NCBI GenBank assembly: GCA_037721215.1
Contig: JBBJNV010000009.1
Span: forward strand, 1 to 64,000
From: Gemmatimonadaceae bacterium
GTDB taxonomy: Bacteria; Gemmatimonadota; Gemmatimonadetes; Gemmatimonadales; Gemmatimonadaceae
DNA: 64,000 bases
Direction of reading: 5' to 3'
Part shown: piece by piece, positions 8,970 to 18,088 of the stretch
Layout: each line of letters opens with the position of its first letter
Numbering within the stretch: position 1 is the first letter of the stretch
Translations under genes and position numbers: made by a program
Notes under the pieces: model-generated
The model's input: only the letters and a program-made list of their open reading frames with translations
Told to the model about the DNA's origin: nothing
Database searches by the model: none

Positions 8970-10084
8970 CCCGACCTCGCGTGACTGAATCGCTGGCGGT
9001 GGCAGGCCCTGTTGATGTGACGGGAATGCCATGGCCGCCGCCAAGCGAGATCTCGGTGATGAGCTTGTTCAACACGATCCTGCGCTACCGTTTCATGATC
9101 GCCTTGCTCACGCTCGCCTGTGGATTCTATGCGGGCTGGAAGAGCTACCGATCGCCGCGCTCATTCACCGCCGAAGCGCAGTTCATGCCCAAGGGAGGCG
9201 GCGGCCAAAGCCAGTTCTCCGGAATCGCTGCGCAGCTCGGAATCAACGTGACCGGCGGTGGCGGAGCGCAGAGCGCAGAGTTCTATATCGACCTCCTCGA
9301 GTCCCGGCCGCTGCTGGCCCTTGTCGCCGAGAAGACCTACACGATCCGCACCGACAGCGGCATCAGCACGGGAAATCTCGTCCGGATTTTCAGGATCAAC
9401 GACCCTCGCCCTGCAGTGAGGCGCGCTCGCGTCATCAACGGATTGAAGGCAGCGGTAAGCGCGACAGCGTCGGTCAAGACGGGGGTCATCACCATGCGGG
9501 TTACTTCCGGCAGCCCTCAACTCGCGCTGCAGATCGCGCAGAATCTGCTCGACCAGGTAAACGTCTACAATCTCGCGCGCCGCCAGGAGCAGGCTGCGCT
9601 GGAGCGCGGGTTCGTGGAACGGAGAGTGTTGGAAGCGCAGGTGCAATTGCGGCAGGCCGAATCGGAGCTTGGCTATTTTCTCAATACAAACCGCCAGTAC
9701 CACACGTCGCCGCAACTGACGCTCGAATACGGCCGCCTTCAGCGCACGATGGACATGCGGCAGTCGATTTACACGTCGCTGCTTCAGGCTTTTGAAACGG
9801 TAAGGATCGAGGAGATGCGCGATCTCCCTGTCATCACGATCGTCGAGCCGCCTGAACAGCCACTCGAGCCGAACAGGCGCGGCGGTGCGCAGAAGGCACT
9901 GCTCGGCATCTTCATCGGACTCGCTCTTGGCATTGCGCTGGCATTTCTGCGCGCGAAATTTGCCGCCAACCGCGCTGCCCAGACCGACGACTTCATGGAG
10001 TTCACAGCGCTCCGAAATGAAGCCCTTGGGGACATTACTCATCCCTGGCGCCCCGTAGCGCGCCTGTTTCGACCCAAGCTCTGA
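8966..10084 (+). CDS. Wzz/polysaccharide co-polymerase-like protein (copy 1)
   Basis: The 372-residue protein has a cytoplasmic N-terminal stretch, a membrane helix near residues 42-57, a long periplasmic domain with a coiled-coil-prone region, and a second helix near 311-330. That is the topology of Wzz/KpsE-type chain-length regulators. Just before the second helix it carries PVITIVEPPEQP, the proline motif typical of the family. Directly downstream lie an ABC exporter permease and ATPase, so this copy may work as the periplasmic adaptor of the ABC pathway (KpsE role). The longest start is TTG 8966, which overlaps the fcl stop; ATG 9026 is an alternative. A paralogue sits at 53911. Confidence 0.8.
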   Translation: MTRPRVTESLAVAGPVDVTGMPWPPPSEISVMSLFNTILRYRFMIALLTLACGFYAGWKSYRSPRSFTAEAQFMPKGGGGQSQFSGIAAQLGINVTGGGGAQSAEFYIDLLESRPLLALVAEKTYTIRTDSGISTGNLVRIFRINDPRPAVRRARVINGLKAAVSATASVKTGVITMRVTSGSPQLALQIAQNLLDQVNVYNLARRQEQAALERGFVERRVLEAQVQLRQAESELGYFLNTNRQYHTSPQLTLEYGRLQRTMDMRQSIYTSLLQAFETVRIEEMRDLPVITIVEPPEQPLEPNRRGGAQKALLGIFIGLALGIALAFLRAKFAANRAAQTDDFMEFTALRNEALGDITHPWRPVARLFRPKL

Positions 10085-10085
10085 G

Positions 10086-10958
10086 ATGACCGCCCCCGCA
10101 ACGGTTGCAACGCACGACGCCCACCTCGCGTCGGGACGCCGCCCAACGGTGGTCATCGAGCCCGCCAGCGGCTGGTCAGCGCTGAACCTTCGCGAACTGT
10201 GGACCTACCGGGACCTGCTGTTCATTCTCGCTGGCCGCGATATAAAGCTGCGATACAAGCAGACTGCTCTTGGCATTACCTGGGTCATCCTGCAGCCACT
10301 TGTCGCCGCCCTCATCTTCACGATCATGTTCGGCCGGTTTGCAAAACTCCCCAGCGACGGGCATCCCTACATCGTGTTCGTGTTCTCGGGTATCGTAGCG
10401 TGGAATTATTTCGCGGCCGTGCTGCAGCGTGCTGGTAACAGTCTCATTACAGACTCGAAGCTGATAACGAAGGTCTATTTCCCGAGACTCGCGATCCCGC
10501 TCGGCAGTACTTTTTCAGCGATGATCGATCTTGCGGTATCGCTCGGTGTTCTCGGCGTGATCATGCTCGTGTATCAGGTAACTCCGACGTGGCGGCTCGT
10601 TGTACTGCCGCTCTTCATCCTTCTGGCGGCAGTGACGGCGACCGGGGTGAGTCTCTGGCTGTCAGCGCTGAACGTCCGCTACCGCGACTTCGCACATGCG
10701 ATGCCGTTCATCATCCAGGTCTGGATGTTTTCCAGTCCGGTTGCCTATGCAACCACGATTGTCCCGGAGAAATGGCGGCTGTTGTACGGCCTGAATCCGG
10801 CGGTTGCGTTCGTCGAGGGCTTTCGATGGTCGGTACTCGGTTCGAGCTCGATAACGTTGCCGCTGGTGCTGGTGGCGTCTGCGCTCTCACTGCTGATCTT
10901 CACTGCCGGCGCGTTCTTCTTCCGCCGCGTTGAGCGCGGATTTGCGGACGCCGTATGA
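10086..10958 (+). CDS. wzm: ABC-2 type polysaccharide exporter permease
   Basis: The 290-residue integral membrane protein has six predicted helices after a cytoplasmic N-terminus. It carries RDLLFILAGRDIKLRYKQT followed by ALGITWVILQPL, the signature entry of Wzm/KpsM/TagG permeases. It should pair with the ATPase encoded next, whose ATG overlaps this stop by four bases (ATGA). Together they export lipid-linked polysaccharide across the inner membrane. The lack of any Wzx in the window makes this exporter the only visible inner-membrane translocator. Confidence 0.93.
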   Translation: MTAPATVATHDAHLASGRRPTVVIEPASGWSALNLRELWTYRDLLFILAGRDIKLRYKQTALGITWVILQPLVAALIFTIMFGRFAKLPSDGHPYIVFVFSGIVAWNYFAAVLQRAGNSLITDSKLITKVYFPRLAIPLGSTFSAMIDLAVSLGVLGVIMLVYQVTPTWRLVVLPLFILLAAVTATGVSLWLSALNVRYRDFAHAMPFIIQVWMFSSPVAYATTIVPEKWRLLYGLNPAVAFVEGFRWSVLGSSSITLPLVLVASALSLLIFTAGAFFFRRVERGFADAV

Positions 10959-12295
10959 GCGACATTGCGATAAGGGTCGAGGGGCTCGCCAAATCGTACA
11001 GAATCGCACGAGCGCTCGGACGCCAGCCGTATCGGACCCTCCAGGAAGAAGTCATCGCTCTGCCGAAGAACCTCTGGAAGCGGGCGCTTGGCAGAGCAGA
11101 GACCATGGAGACGTTCTGGGCGCTCGACGACGTGTCGTTCGACGTCAATCAGGGTGAAGTAGTCGGAATCATCGGCCGCAATGGAGCAGGGAAGAGCACG
11201 TTGCTCAAGGTCCTGTCCCGTATCACGCAGCCAACGCGCGGACGCGCCGAGATCTACGGCCGGATCGGTGCGCTCCTCGAAGTCGGGACCGGATTTCATC
11301 CCGAGCTGACAGGGCGCGAGAATATCTTCCTGAGTGGCGCAATACTCGGGATGCGGAAGACGGAGATTGCCCGGCAGTTCGACGCGATCGTGGGGTTTGC
11401 AGAGGTGGATCAGTTCATCGACACTCCCATAAAGCGTTACAGCAGCGGCATGTACACCAGGCTTGCTTTCGCGGTGGCCGCGCATCTGGAGCCGGAGATA
11501 CTTCTGGTGGACGAAGTGCTTGCGGTAGGGGACGCGTCATTCCAGAAAAAATGTCTTGGGAAGATGGAAGACGTCGCTGGCGAGGGCCGGACGGTGTTTT
11601 TTGTAAGCCACAACACGCAGGCCGTCCGACAGCTTTGCACGCGGGGAATTCTTATGGAACATGGACGGGTCGTGGCCGATGGTCCAACCGACGCGACGAT
11701 GGCTGTCTACAACCAGCGGCTCCGTGACATGCGCGTGGATGCCGAAACGGGAGTCAACAATCCCGAGAACCGTCGCGGGTCCGGCGCGGTCAGATTCACC
11801 GGCGTATCAGTAGAGGACCTGGACGGAAACGAGCGTTACTCGTTCGAGATGGGCGACAGCATTCGGTTCAGGCTTTCCATGGCGGTCAACACGCCGATGC
11901 GCGGCCTCGCTGTCGTGGTCGCCCTGAGGTCCGGATTGTCCCGCGAACTGGTGACGTCCGCGCGTCATGTTGTGACAACGGACGCGGTACCCGCAGGCGT
12001 TGTCTCGACCGTCGTGGTCGATCTCCCGAACATCTACATCCGGCCCGGGGAGTACCCGCTCTATCTCCAGGCTACGGAGGCCATCCAGTCGGCGACGAAC
12101 TATGACGTTCTTGATGACCTCACGCCGCCGCTGGTCGTTACCGGCGGCGCGAGGATGCCTTATGAAAATTTCGACCCAGCGCAGCCGTATGGCGTATTCT
12201 CCCTGCCGAGCGAGATGAGAGTCGAGCATGCTCCGTCGCCCAAGATTGCTGACGAGGTGCCGGCGAAACGTATGCGGCCCCATATAATGAGATGA
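10955..12295 (+). CDS. wzt: ABC exporter ATPase with C-terminal glycan-binding domain
   Basis: The 446-residue protein has a complete nucleotide-binding domain: Walker A GRNGAGKST near 74, signature YSSGM near 162, Walker B ILLVDE near 182, and the switch histidine in FFVSHN. Residues from about 270 onward form a separate beta-rich domain (VRFTGVSVED onward) that matches the Wzt C-terminal domain, which in O-antigen exporters recognises the finished chain's non-reducing end. This implies recognition of a capped polymer. The ATGA overlap with wzm shows translational coupling. The stop overlaps the ATG of a broken glycosyltransferase gene. Confidence 0.94.
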   Translation: MSDIAIRVEGLAKSYRIARALGRQPYRTLQEEVIALPKNLWKRALGRAETMETFWALDDVSFDVNQGEVVGIIGRNGAGKSTLLKVLSRITQPTRGRAEIYGRIGALLEVGTGFHPELTGRENIFLSGAILGMRKTEIARQFDAIVGFAEVDQFIDTPIKRYSSGMYTRLAFAVAAHLEPEILLVDEVLAVGDASFQKKCLGKMEDVAGEGRTVFFVSHNTQAVRQLCTRGILMEHGRVVADGPTDATMAVYNQRLRDMRVDAETGVNNPENRRGSGAVRFTGVSVEDLDGNERYSFEMGDSIRFRLSMAVNTPMRGLAVVVALRSGLSRELVTSARHVVTTDAVPAGVVSTVVVDLPNIYIRPGEYPLYLQATEAIQSATNYDVLDDLTPPLVVTGGARMPYENFDPAQPYGVFSLPSEMRVEHAPSPKIADEVPAKRMRPHIMR

Positions 12296-12517
12296 AGACA
12301 CCTTCCGGCTCGCATGTGCCTACCGTATCCCGTCGTCGCGGTTCGCAATCAGGAACGTTTCATCGGCCGTTGCGTGCGTTCCATTCTGAATCAGACGTAT
12401 GCGCGGTCCGACTTCGAAGTGATCGTGGTGAACGATGCCAGTGCAGACCGTACGCGGTACGCGCTGGAGCTGTTCGAGGGGGGATCATTAACTCCCACGT
12501 TCGCGCAAAGGCCGTGA
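12292..12517 (+). pseudogene. Remnant of a GT2 glycosyltransferase N-terminus, frameshifted and truncated
   Basis: ATG 12292 overlaps the wzt stop (ATGA), exactly as intact genes of this block do, and reads MKTPSGSHVPTVS before losing frame. From 12314 another frame reads VVAVRNQERFIGRC then SILNQTY and FEVIVVNDASADRT, the nucleotide-binding start of a GT-A/GT2 enzyme. The frames join if one C is removed from the CCC near 12334. The protein then ends after about 70 residues, while real GT2 enzymes have 250 or more. The catalytic DxD region and acceptor half are missing. This is a decayed gene start, not a functional short protein. Confidence 0.8.
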
Positions 12518-12569
12518 CGGAGGGATGAGCGATTCCGCCGGATGAATTCTGGTTGCGGCGCACACGACG

Positions 12570-13448
12570 GTGAACCGTTTTGCGCTCGGTACGGTGCAGC
12601 TGGGCATGGCATACGGGCGCAATCGCGAGTTGCCGATGATGACCGAACAAGCGGCATTCAGAATCCTCGACGCCGCGTGGGACATCGGGTTGCGTGTGTT
12701 CGACACCGCTGAAGCGTACGGTGCGTCGGCGCCGCGTCTTCGTCGATGGATAGATCTCCGCGGTTACGCCGACCGTGCAACTGTCGTGACAAAATGCACG
12801 CTCGGCGGCGCGTCACACGGCGCGGTTGGAACGTCCGAAAGCGCCGCTGCGGCACTCGCGCGCTTCAGTGGAGTCCATGCGCTGGTTCTGCTCACACACG
12901 GTGCCGCTGGCGCCGATGACTGGACGGCTGTGAGCACAATCGCGGCCCGCCATGTCACGGGCGCCGGGCAGAGTGTTTACACGCCCGAGGAAGTCATCTC
13001 GGCGTGTCGCATGCCTGGGACCGCTCGCGTACAGGCACCGGCCAACGTTCTGGACGAACGTGCCCTCGCCGCTCGCACCGATTCGCCGACCGCGCTCGAC
13101 GTACGCTCTGTCTATCTCCAGGGTGTTCTCCTCGAATCACCGGAGTCAGCCGAGCGGCGCGTGCCGGGTTCGGGTCGGATTGTAAGCGCGCTTCGATCGA
13201 CAGCCGATTCGCAGAATGTCGACCTTGCGCCGCTGCTGGTCGCGAGCATGCTGCAGAAGCTCCGGCGCGGCGACAGGGTGGTGCTGGGCGTCGATGACGC
13301 ATCCCAGCTCGAGGTGATTCCCGCCGCGATCGAGATAGATCATGACACGGTCAGAGATTTTGATACTGCCACCAGCCCCCTCAGGAAAGAAGCAATAGCG
13401 GAGTCGATACGCGACCCACGCGCCTGGACAGTCGGCAACGGCCGATGA
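12570..13448 (+). CDS. Aldo/keto reductase-family protein
   Basis: The 292-residue protein begins FALGTVQLGMAYGRN and contains VFDTAEAYGASAPRLR, the N-terminal barrel strand and active-site Asp/Tyr region of aldo/keto reductases. It is on the short side and the C-terminal NADP-binding part is divergent. Small AKR-like proteins of this type often sit beside SpsF-type cytidylyltransferases and NeuB enzymes in nonulosonic acid loci, as here. Its exact substrate is unknown. The start is GTG 12570, with no clear ribosome site. The stop overlaps the next ATG by four bases. Confidence 0.75.
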   Translation: MNRFALGTVQLGMAYGRNRELPMMTEQAAFRILDAAWDIGLRVFDTAEAYGASAPRLRRWIDLRGYADRATVVTKCTLGGASHGAVGTSESAAAALARFSGVHALVLLTHGAAGADDWTAVSTIAARHVTGAGQSVYTPEEVISACRMPGTARVQAPANVLDERALAARTDSPTALDVRSVYLQGVLLESPESAERRVPGSGRIVSALRSTADSQNVDLAPLLVASMLQKLRRGDRVVLGVDDASQLEVIPAAIEIDHDTVRDFDTATSPLRKEAIAESIRDPRAWTVGNGR

Positions 13449-15502
13449 AGGTCGTTGCGATTGTGCAGGCGAGAACGTTGTCGTCGCGGCTGCCGGGAAA
13501 AGTGCTGGCCTCGATCGGGCCGAAGGTGATGATCGAGCGGATGCTCGCTCAGTTGCGGGGCGCTGCCAGTATTGACGAGATCGTGATTGCAACGTCGCGT
13601 GATTCGAGTGACGATGCGCTTGCCGCGCGCGTTTCGAAGGGCGGCATCCGCGTTTTCAGGGGGGACTTGAACGATGTGCTCGGGCGGTACGTTGCAGCCA
13701 GTCAATGGGCCCAGGCTGACGTGATAGTTCGGTTGACGGGCGATTGCCCCCTTCATACTCCCGACACAGTCGATGAGGTGGTCGCCGCCTTCCTTGCCGC
13801 TGGAGTCGATTATGCGTCGAATAACGAACCCTACAGCAGGCCGGACGGTCTCGATGTCGAGGTATTCACAAATGACGTTCTCCTTCGAGCTGCACGGGAA
13901 TCAATTGCCGGCCCCGATCGTGAGCACGTAACACCTTTTCTCCGCCGGAACGCTGGAGTCCGGCGTTTACACCACATACATTCCACCGGACCCTACGGAG
14001 GCGGCGCGCGCTGGACAGTCGATGACCATGCCGACCTCGAGTTCGCCAGACGGGCCTGGGAAAAGCTGGATCTCGCCGGACCTGGTCCCCACGATTACGA
14101 GACGGTTATGACGGCCACAGTCAGCGTGGCGCCGACGAACTCCGGTGCCATCAACAATTTCGGTTACTACAAGTCGCTCCACGAATCTGCTGGAAGCGGC
14201 AAGGCTCCGCCGCTGCGGCTCACTGAGAGCGAGGCATTGCTCGAAAGGAGCAGTCAGGTGATTCCGGGCGGAGCACAGACTTACTCCAAGAGCTGGCGAC
14301 AGCATATCCGTGGCGTATCGCCGATTTTCCTCGAGCGCGGCGCAGGTGCGCGCGTCTGGGACGCTGACGGAAACGAGTACGTGGATCTGGTGCAGGGCCT
14401 GTTGCCCAATATTCTGGGCTATGCGCACCCCGCGGTGGACAGGGCGGCGTTCGAGCGGGCCGGGATGGGTCACAGTTTTTCGCTCCCAAACAAACTCGAG
14501 GTCGAACTAGCCGAGCGGCTCGTTGCGATCATACCGTGCGCCGAGATGGTTCGGTTTGCGAAGAATGGGTCGGATGCAACGTCGGGTGCCGTCCGCACCG
14601 CCAGGGCGTTCACCGGGCGCGATCGCGTAGCAATTTGCGGTTATCACGGGTGGCACGACTGGTATATCGGCACGACGACGAGATCGGCCGGCGTGCCCGC
14701 GGCTGTCCAGGGTCTGTCTCACACATTCCCCTACAACGATCTGGGTGCTCTCGAGACGCTGCTTGGCTCACGCCCCGGCGAGTTCGCCGCAGTTATCATG
14801 GAGCCGTTCAATTTCTTCTGGCCGGCTGACGGTTATCTGGAGGGAGTGAAGGAACTCGCGAAGAAGCATGGAGCCTTACTCATCTTTGACGAGATCTGCA
14901 CCGGTTTTCATCTCGGTCTGGGCGGAGCTCAGCGGCTTTTCGGCGTGACGCCCGACCTGGCGACGTTTGGGAAGGCCATGGGGAACGGCTATGCGATAAG
15001 CTGCGTTGCCGGAAGGCGGGACATCATGGAAACGTTCAACGAAGTTTTCATGAGCTTCACCTTCGCCGGTGACGTTTCGGCGATGGCTGCCTCCAGCGCC
15101 GTGCTCGACGTTCTGGAAAGCGGCGACGCCTACCATCGCATGGATGCCGCGGCAACCGCTCTGGCCGACGGCGCGCGGGCGCTCGCCGATCTCGGTGGGG
15201 TCGGTGAGAGATTCGTTACGCAAGGTCATAACAACTGGCTGCTGCTTCGGTTCATTGACGAGTCCGGCGCCGACGACCCGGTGTTGCGCGCCCTCTGGCT
15301 GCAGGAAGTGACCCGTCGTGGCGTGCTTGTAATCTCCACGCACAACATTTCGGCCGCACTGGGCCGTGCCGAGGTCGACCACGTCCTATCGGCGTACGCG
15401 GCAGCGTTCTCTTACATCGGTAGCTTGATCGCAGCCGGGGAAAATCTCGAATCAAGTCTGGACGGTCCCGTTCCAACCCCTGCCTTCCGGGTTCGCGGGT
15501 GA
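13445..15502 (+). CDS. Fusion of SpsF-type cytidylyltransferase and class-III aminotransferase
   Basis: The 685-residue protein has two enzyme halves. Residues 1-235 are a nucleotidyltransferase of the SpsF/CMP-sugar synthetase type: VAIVQARTLSSRLPGKVL at the start and VIVRLTGDCPL near 93. Residues 255-680 are a class-III PLP aminotransferase resembling glutamate-1-semialdehyde aminomutase, with IFDEICTGFHLG near 480 (PLP Asp482) and TFGKAMGNGYA near 507 (PLP Lys510). The first half probably activates a nonulosonic acid with CTP. The second may aminate a sugar precursor. The ATGA and GTGA overlaps on both sides argue that this is one true gene. The substrates are inferred from neighbours only. 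Confidence 0.88.
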   Translation: MKVVAIVQARTLSSRLPGKVLASIGPKVMIERMLAQLRGAASIDEIVIATSRDSSDDALAARVSKGGIRVFRGDLNDVLGRYVAASQWAQADVIVRLTGDCPLHTPDTVDEVVAAFLAAGVDYASNNEPYSRPDGLDVEVFTNDVLLRAARESIAGPDREHVTPFLRRNAGVRRLHHIHSTGPYGGGARWTVDDHADLEFARRAWEKLDLAGPGPHDYETVMTATVSVAPTNSGAINNFGYYKSLHESAGSGKAPPLRLTESEALLERSSQVIPGGAQTYSKSWRQHIRGVSPIFLERGAGARVWDADGNEYVDLVQGLLPNILGYAHPAVDRAAFERAGMGHSFSLPNKLEVELAERLVAIIPCAEMVRFAKNGSDATSGAVRTARAFTGRDRVAICGYHGWHDWYIGTTTRSAGVPAAVQGLSHTFPYNDLGALETLLGSRPGEFAAVIMEPFNFFWPADGYLEGVKELAKKHGALLIFDEICTGFHLGLGGAQRLFGVTPDLATFGKAMGNGYAISCVAGRRDIMETFNEVFMSFTFAGDVSAMAASSAVLDVLESGDAYHRMDAAATALADGARALADLGGVGERFVTQGHNNWLLLRFIDESGADDPVLRALWLQEVTRRGVLVISTHNISAALGRAEVDHVLSAYAAAFSYIGSLIAAGENLESSLDGPVPTPAFRVRG

Positions 15503-16704
15503 CGGAACTTTCGGGATCCATTGGCGCTGTCGGACGCCAGCTGCCGGTTATCGATCTCGTACGATGTGCGCGGTGTGGATTGCCGGAAACGTACGAGACC
15601 ATCGAGTTCGATCCGGCTGGGGTGTGCAACATCTGCCGCCAGAAGGAATTCCGCGACGATCAGATAGACTGGGAGGCGCGCGGATCGCAGTTCGCTGCAC
15701 TTGTAGAGGAATACCGCGGCAAATATGAATACGACTGCATCATTCCGTTTTCCGGCGGCAAGGATTCGACCTACACGCTTTATCACATGGTCAAGCGGTT
15801 CGGGATAAAGCCGCTGGTTGTGCAGTTCAATCACGGCTTCATGCGTCCAACGCTGCTCAAGAACAACGAGCGCACATTCCGGCAGCTGGGCGTCGAGGTG
15901 CTGACTTTCACGCCGAACTGGAAAGTCGTAAAGCGCCTGATGCTCGAAGCACTGATTCGCAAGGGTGACTTCTGCTGGCACTGTCACACGGGGATTTATT
16001 CGTACCCGATGCACGTCGCATTGAAGTACAACACTCCCCTCATCGTCTGGGGCGAACCGTCGTCGGAGTACACCGCGTATTACGACTATCGGGACGATGC
16101 CATTGAAGAGGTGGATGAAACCAGATTCAATCGCTTCATCAATCTTGGCATAACGGCAGAAGACATGGCCGGAATGATCAGCTCCGATTTCGACTTCGAT
16201 CCCCGCGACCTCGCGCCATTTACCTACCCGCCGGTACGCGATCTGCGCCGGCTCAAGTACAGATCTGTCTGCCTTGGATCCTTCATCCCGTGGGATACCC
16301 GCAATCAGGCGCAGACCATCGAGAGCGAGCTGGGCTGGGAAGGGGACGAAGTCGAGAACATGCCGCCCGGGCTATACCGTTACGAAAAAATCGAATGCTA
16401 TGTTCAGGGCGTTCGCGACTACATCAAGTTTCTCAAGCGCGGATACCATCGCGTCACTCAGATGACTGCGCTCGACCTTCGCAACGGGCGAATCGAGAAA
16501 GCCGACGCGGACCGGCTCGTGCGCGAATTCGAGAACCGGCGCCCCCCTTCACTCGACATTTTCCTCGAGTACCTCGGGATAAGCGAGGAAGAGTTCAACA
16601 GCATCGTTCTGAAGACCGTCGTCCCGCCGCACCAGCCTGATTTCGACGCGATAACCGCCGGTGACAAGACCTGGGATTTCGACCTCTGGTATCGCGAAAG
16701 ATGA
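15499..16704 (+). CDS. N-acetyl sugar amidotransferase (PseA/WbpG family)
   Basis: The 401-residue protein has an N-terminal zinc-type knuckle (Cys23, Cys26, Cys43, Cys46), then a PP-loop ATPase motif PFSGGKDSTYTLYH at about 83-96. This is the layout of PseA/WbpG proteins, which turn a sugar acetamido group into an acetamidino group using ammonia. The next two genes, hisH-like and hisF-like, form the ammonia-supplying partner, as in the WbpG-HisH2-HisF2 set of Pseudomonas aeruginosa. GTG 15499 overlaps the preceding stop by four bases and the ATG of hisH overlaps this stop. Confidence 0.92.
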   Translation: MTELSGSIGAVGRQLPVIDLVRCARCGLPETYETIEFDPAGVCNICRQKEFRDDQIDWEARGSQFAALVEEYRGKYEYDCIIPFSGGKDSTYTLYHMVKRFGIKPLVVQFNHGFMRPTLLKNNERTFRQLGVEVLTFTPNWKVVKRLMLEALIRKGDFCWHCHTGIYSYPMHVALKYNTPLIVWGEPSSEYTAYYDYRDDAIEEVDETRFNRFINLGITAEDMAGMISSDFDFDPRDLAPFTYPPVRDLRRLKYRSVCLGSFIPWDTRNQAQTIESELGWEGDEVENMPPGLYRYEKIECYVQGVRDYIKFLKRGYHRVTQMTALDLRNGRIEKADADRLVREFENRRPPSLDIFLEYLGISEEEFNSIVLKTVVPPHQPDFDAITAGDKTWDFDLWYRER

Positions 16705-17330
16705 GTAACGCTTTGATCGGAATCGCGAATCTCGAAATCGGAAATCTGAGATCAGTTGCCAATGCCGTAGATTCTTTCGGCTACGATCACTGCCTCATTG
16801 ATGCGCCGTCGCAGCTCCATTCGCTGAGCCACCTCGTTCTCCCCGGCGTCGGATCGTTCCACACGGCGATGCGCCAGCTCCACCTGAGTGGTATGTACGA
16901 GCCCATTCGCCAATTTGCGGACACGGGGCGGCCTCTCCTCGGTGTCTGTCTGGGCATGCAGCTTCTCGGCTCGCGCGGTATTGAAGGCGAGGAGACTACC
17001 GGGCTCGGGCTCATCCCCGGAGACGTTCGGCGGTTCGACGACGCGAGAGTCGGCTCGATTCCCCACGTCGGGTGGAACTCCGTCGACATTTGCGGCGATC
17101 ACCCGCTCTTTCATGGCGTGCGAACGGGTGTCGATTTTTATTTCGTTCATTCCTATCATTTGCGGCCTGAGAACGGCGACAGCGTGCTCGGCCGGACGGA
17201 ATGTGGCGAGTCCTTTGTTTCGGCGGCGGCCCGCGGCAACGTTGTCGGATTCCAGTTCCACCCCGAAAAGAGTCAGGCAAACGGCCTCCGTCTGCTCGAC
17301 AATTTTTGTGGATGGGATGGGCGTTGCTGA
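16701..17330 (+). CDS. hisH: HisH-like glutamine amidotransferase for acetamidino sugar synthesis
   Basis: The 209-residue class-I glutaminase has the nucleophile loop GVCLGMQLLG (Cys83) and the partner pair in FQFHPEKSQ (His187, Glu189), so it should be active. It resembles HisH of histidine synthesis, but its place between an amidotransferase and a HisF variant, with no other his genes nearby, marks it as the ammonia donor for sugar amidination. The ATGA overlap couples it to the preceding gene. Confidence 0.9.
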   Translation: MSNALIGIANLEIGNLRSVANAVDSFGYDHCLIDAPSQLHSLSHLVLPGVGSFHTAMRQLHLSGMYEPIRQFADTGRPLLGVCLGMQLLGSRGIEGEETTGLGLIPGDVRRFDDARVGSIPHVGWNSVDICGDHPLFHGVRTGVDFYFVHSYHLRPENGDSVLGRTECGESFVSAAARGNVVGFQFHPEKSQANGLRLLDNFCGWDGRC

Positions 17331-18088
17331 AGAAGAGAATCATACCGGTTCAGCTGCTGCTGGATGGCAGATTGGTGAAGACACGGCAGTTTGGTGGCTA
17401 TCGGGATGTAGGTGACCCCGTCTCGAGCTCGCGGGTCTACAACGCTCAGAACGCAGACGAGCTCGTCTTCCTCAACATCAATCGGCTCGCGCGGGACGTA
17501 GAGCCCCTGCTGAGACTGCTCGAGGCAGTATCGGCCGTCTCGTTCATGCCTCTTTCGCTTGGAGGCGGCATTACGGGGTTCGATGCCGCCCGGCGCCTGA
17601 TTCGCCTTGGTGCGGACAAGGTGGTCCTCAACTCTGCGGCATATGGTGACGGTCATCTGGTTTCGCAGATCGCCGACTCATTCGGGTCGCAGGCCGTCGT
17701 GGTGAGTGTGGACGCGCGTTTCGATGAAACGCGAGGGGACTATGTGCTTTATTCCGATTGTGGGCGCTTTGCACAGTCAGCGGAGCTCGATCACCATCTT
17801 CAGCGGGTGACAGCTCTGGGTGCGGGCGAAATCCTCATCAATTCCATCGACCGGGATGGGACGATGACGGGATACGACGTCGTGCTGCTCAAGCGGGCTG
17901 CCGCCGCCGTACGCGTACCGGTGATCGGGTGCGGAGGGGCGGGGAATTACAACCACCTCAAGGATGCGTTTCTGGCGACCAACGTGAGCGCGCTTGCGTG
18001 TGGCAGTCTGTTCAATTTCACCGACAGCAATCCCATACGTGCGAAAGCGTTTCTCTCGAACTACGGTCTCGCCTTCAAGACCGTCTAG
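17312..18088 (+). CDS. hisF: HisF-like acetamidino modification protein lacking a catalytic aspartate
   Basis: The (beta/alpha)8-barrel protein of about 258 residues follows HisF throughout (LSLGGGIT, ADKVVLNSAA, INSIDRDGTMTGYD). However, the N-terminal catalytic motif, normally CLDVKDGR with an essential Asp, reads VQLLLDGR here. The barrel-bottom VSVDAR aspartate is kept. Loss of the first catalytic Asp is expected in sugar-amidination HisF variants, which only channel ammonia. ATG 17312 overlaps hisH by 19 bases; TTG 17324, just before LLKKRIIP, is an equally possible start. Confidence 0.9.
   Translation: MGWALLKKRIIPVQLLLDGRLVKTRQFGGYRDVGDPVSSSRVYNAQNADELVFLNINRLARDVEPLLRLLEAVSAVSFMPLSLGGGITGFDAARRLIRLGADKVVLNSAAYGDGHLVSQIADSFGSQAVVVSVDARFDETRGDYVLYSDCGRFAQSAELDHHLQRVTALGAGEILINSIDRDGTMTGYDVVLLKRAAAAVRVPVIGCGGAGNYNHLKDAFLATNVSALACGSLFNFTDSNPIRAKAFLSNYGLAFKTV

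Noticed and set aside
9161-10156. 331-codon open frame on the minus strand
   Set aside because: It mirrors the Wzz-like gene, which has clear topology and motifs. No motif is visible in the antisense product.
16701-18088. Histidine biosynthesis operon
   Set aside because: Only hisH- and hisF-like genes are present. They follow a sugar amidotransferase, and HisF lacks a catalytic aspartate, so histidine synthesis is unlikely.
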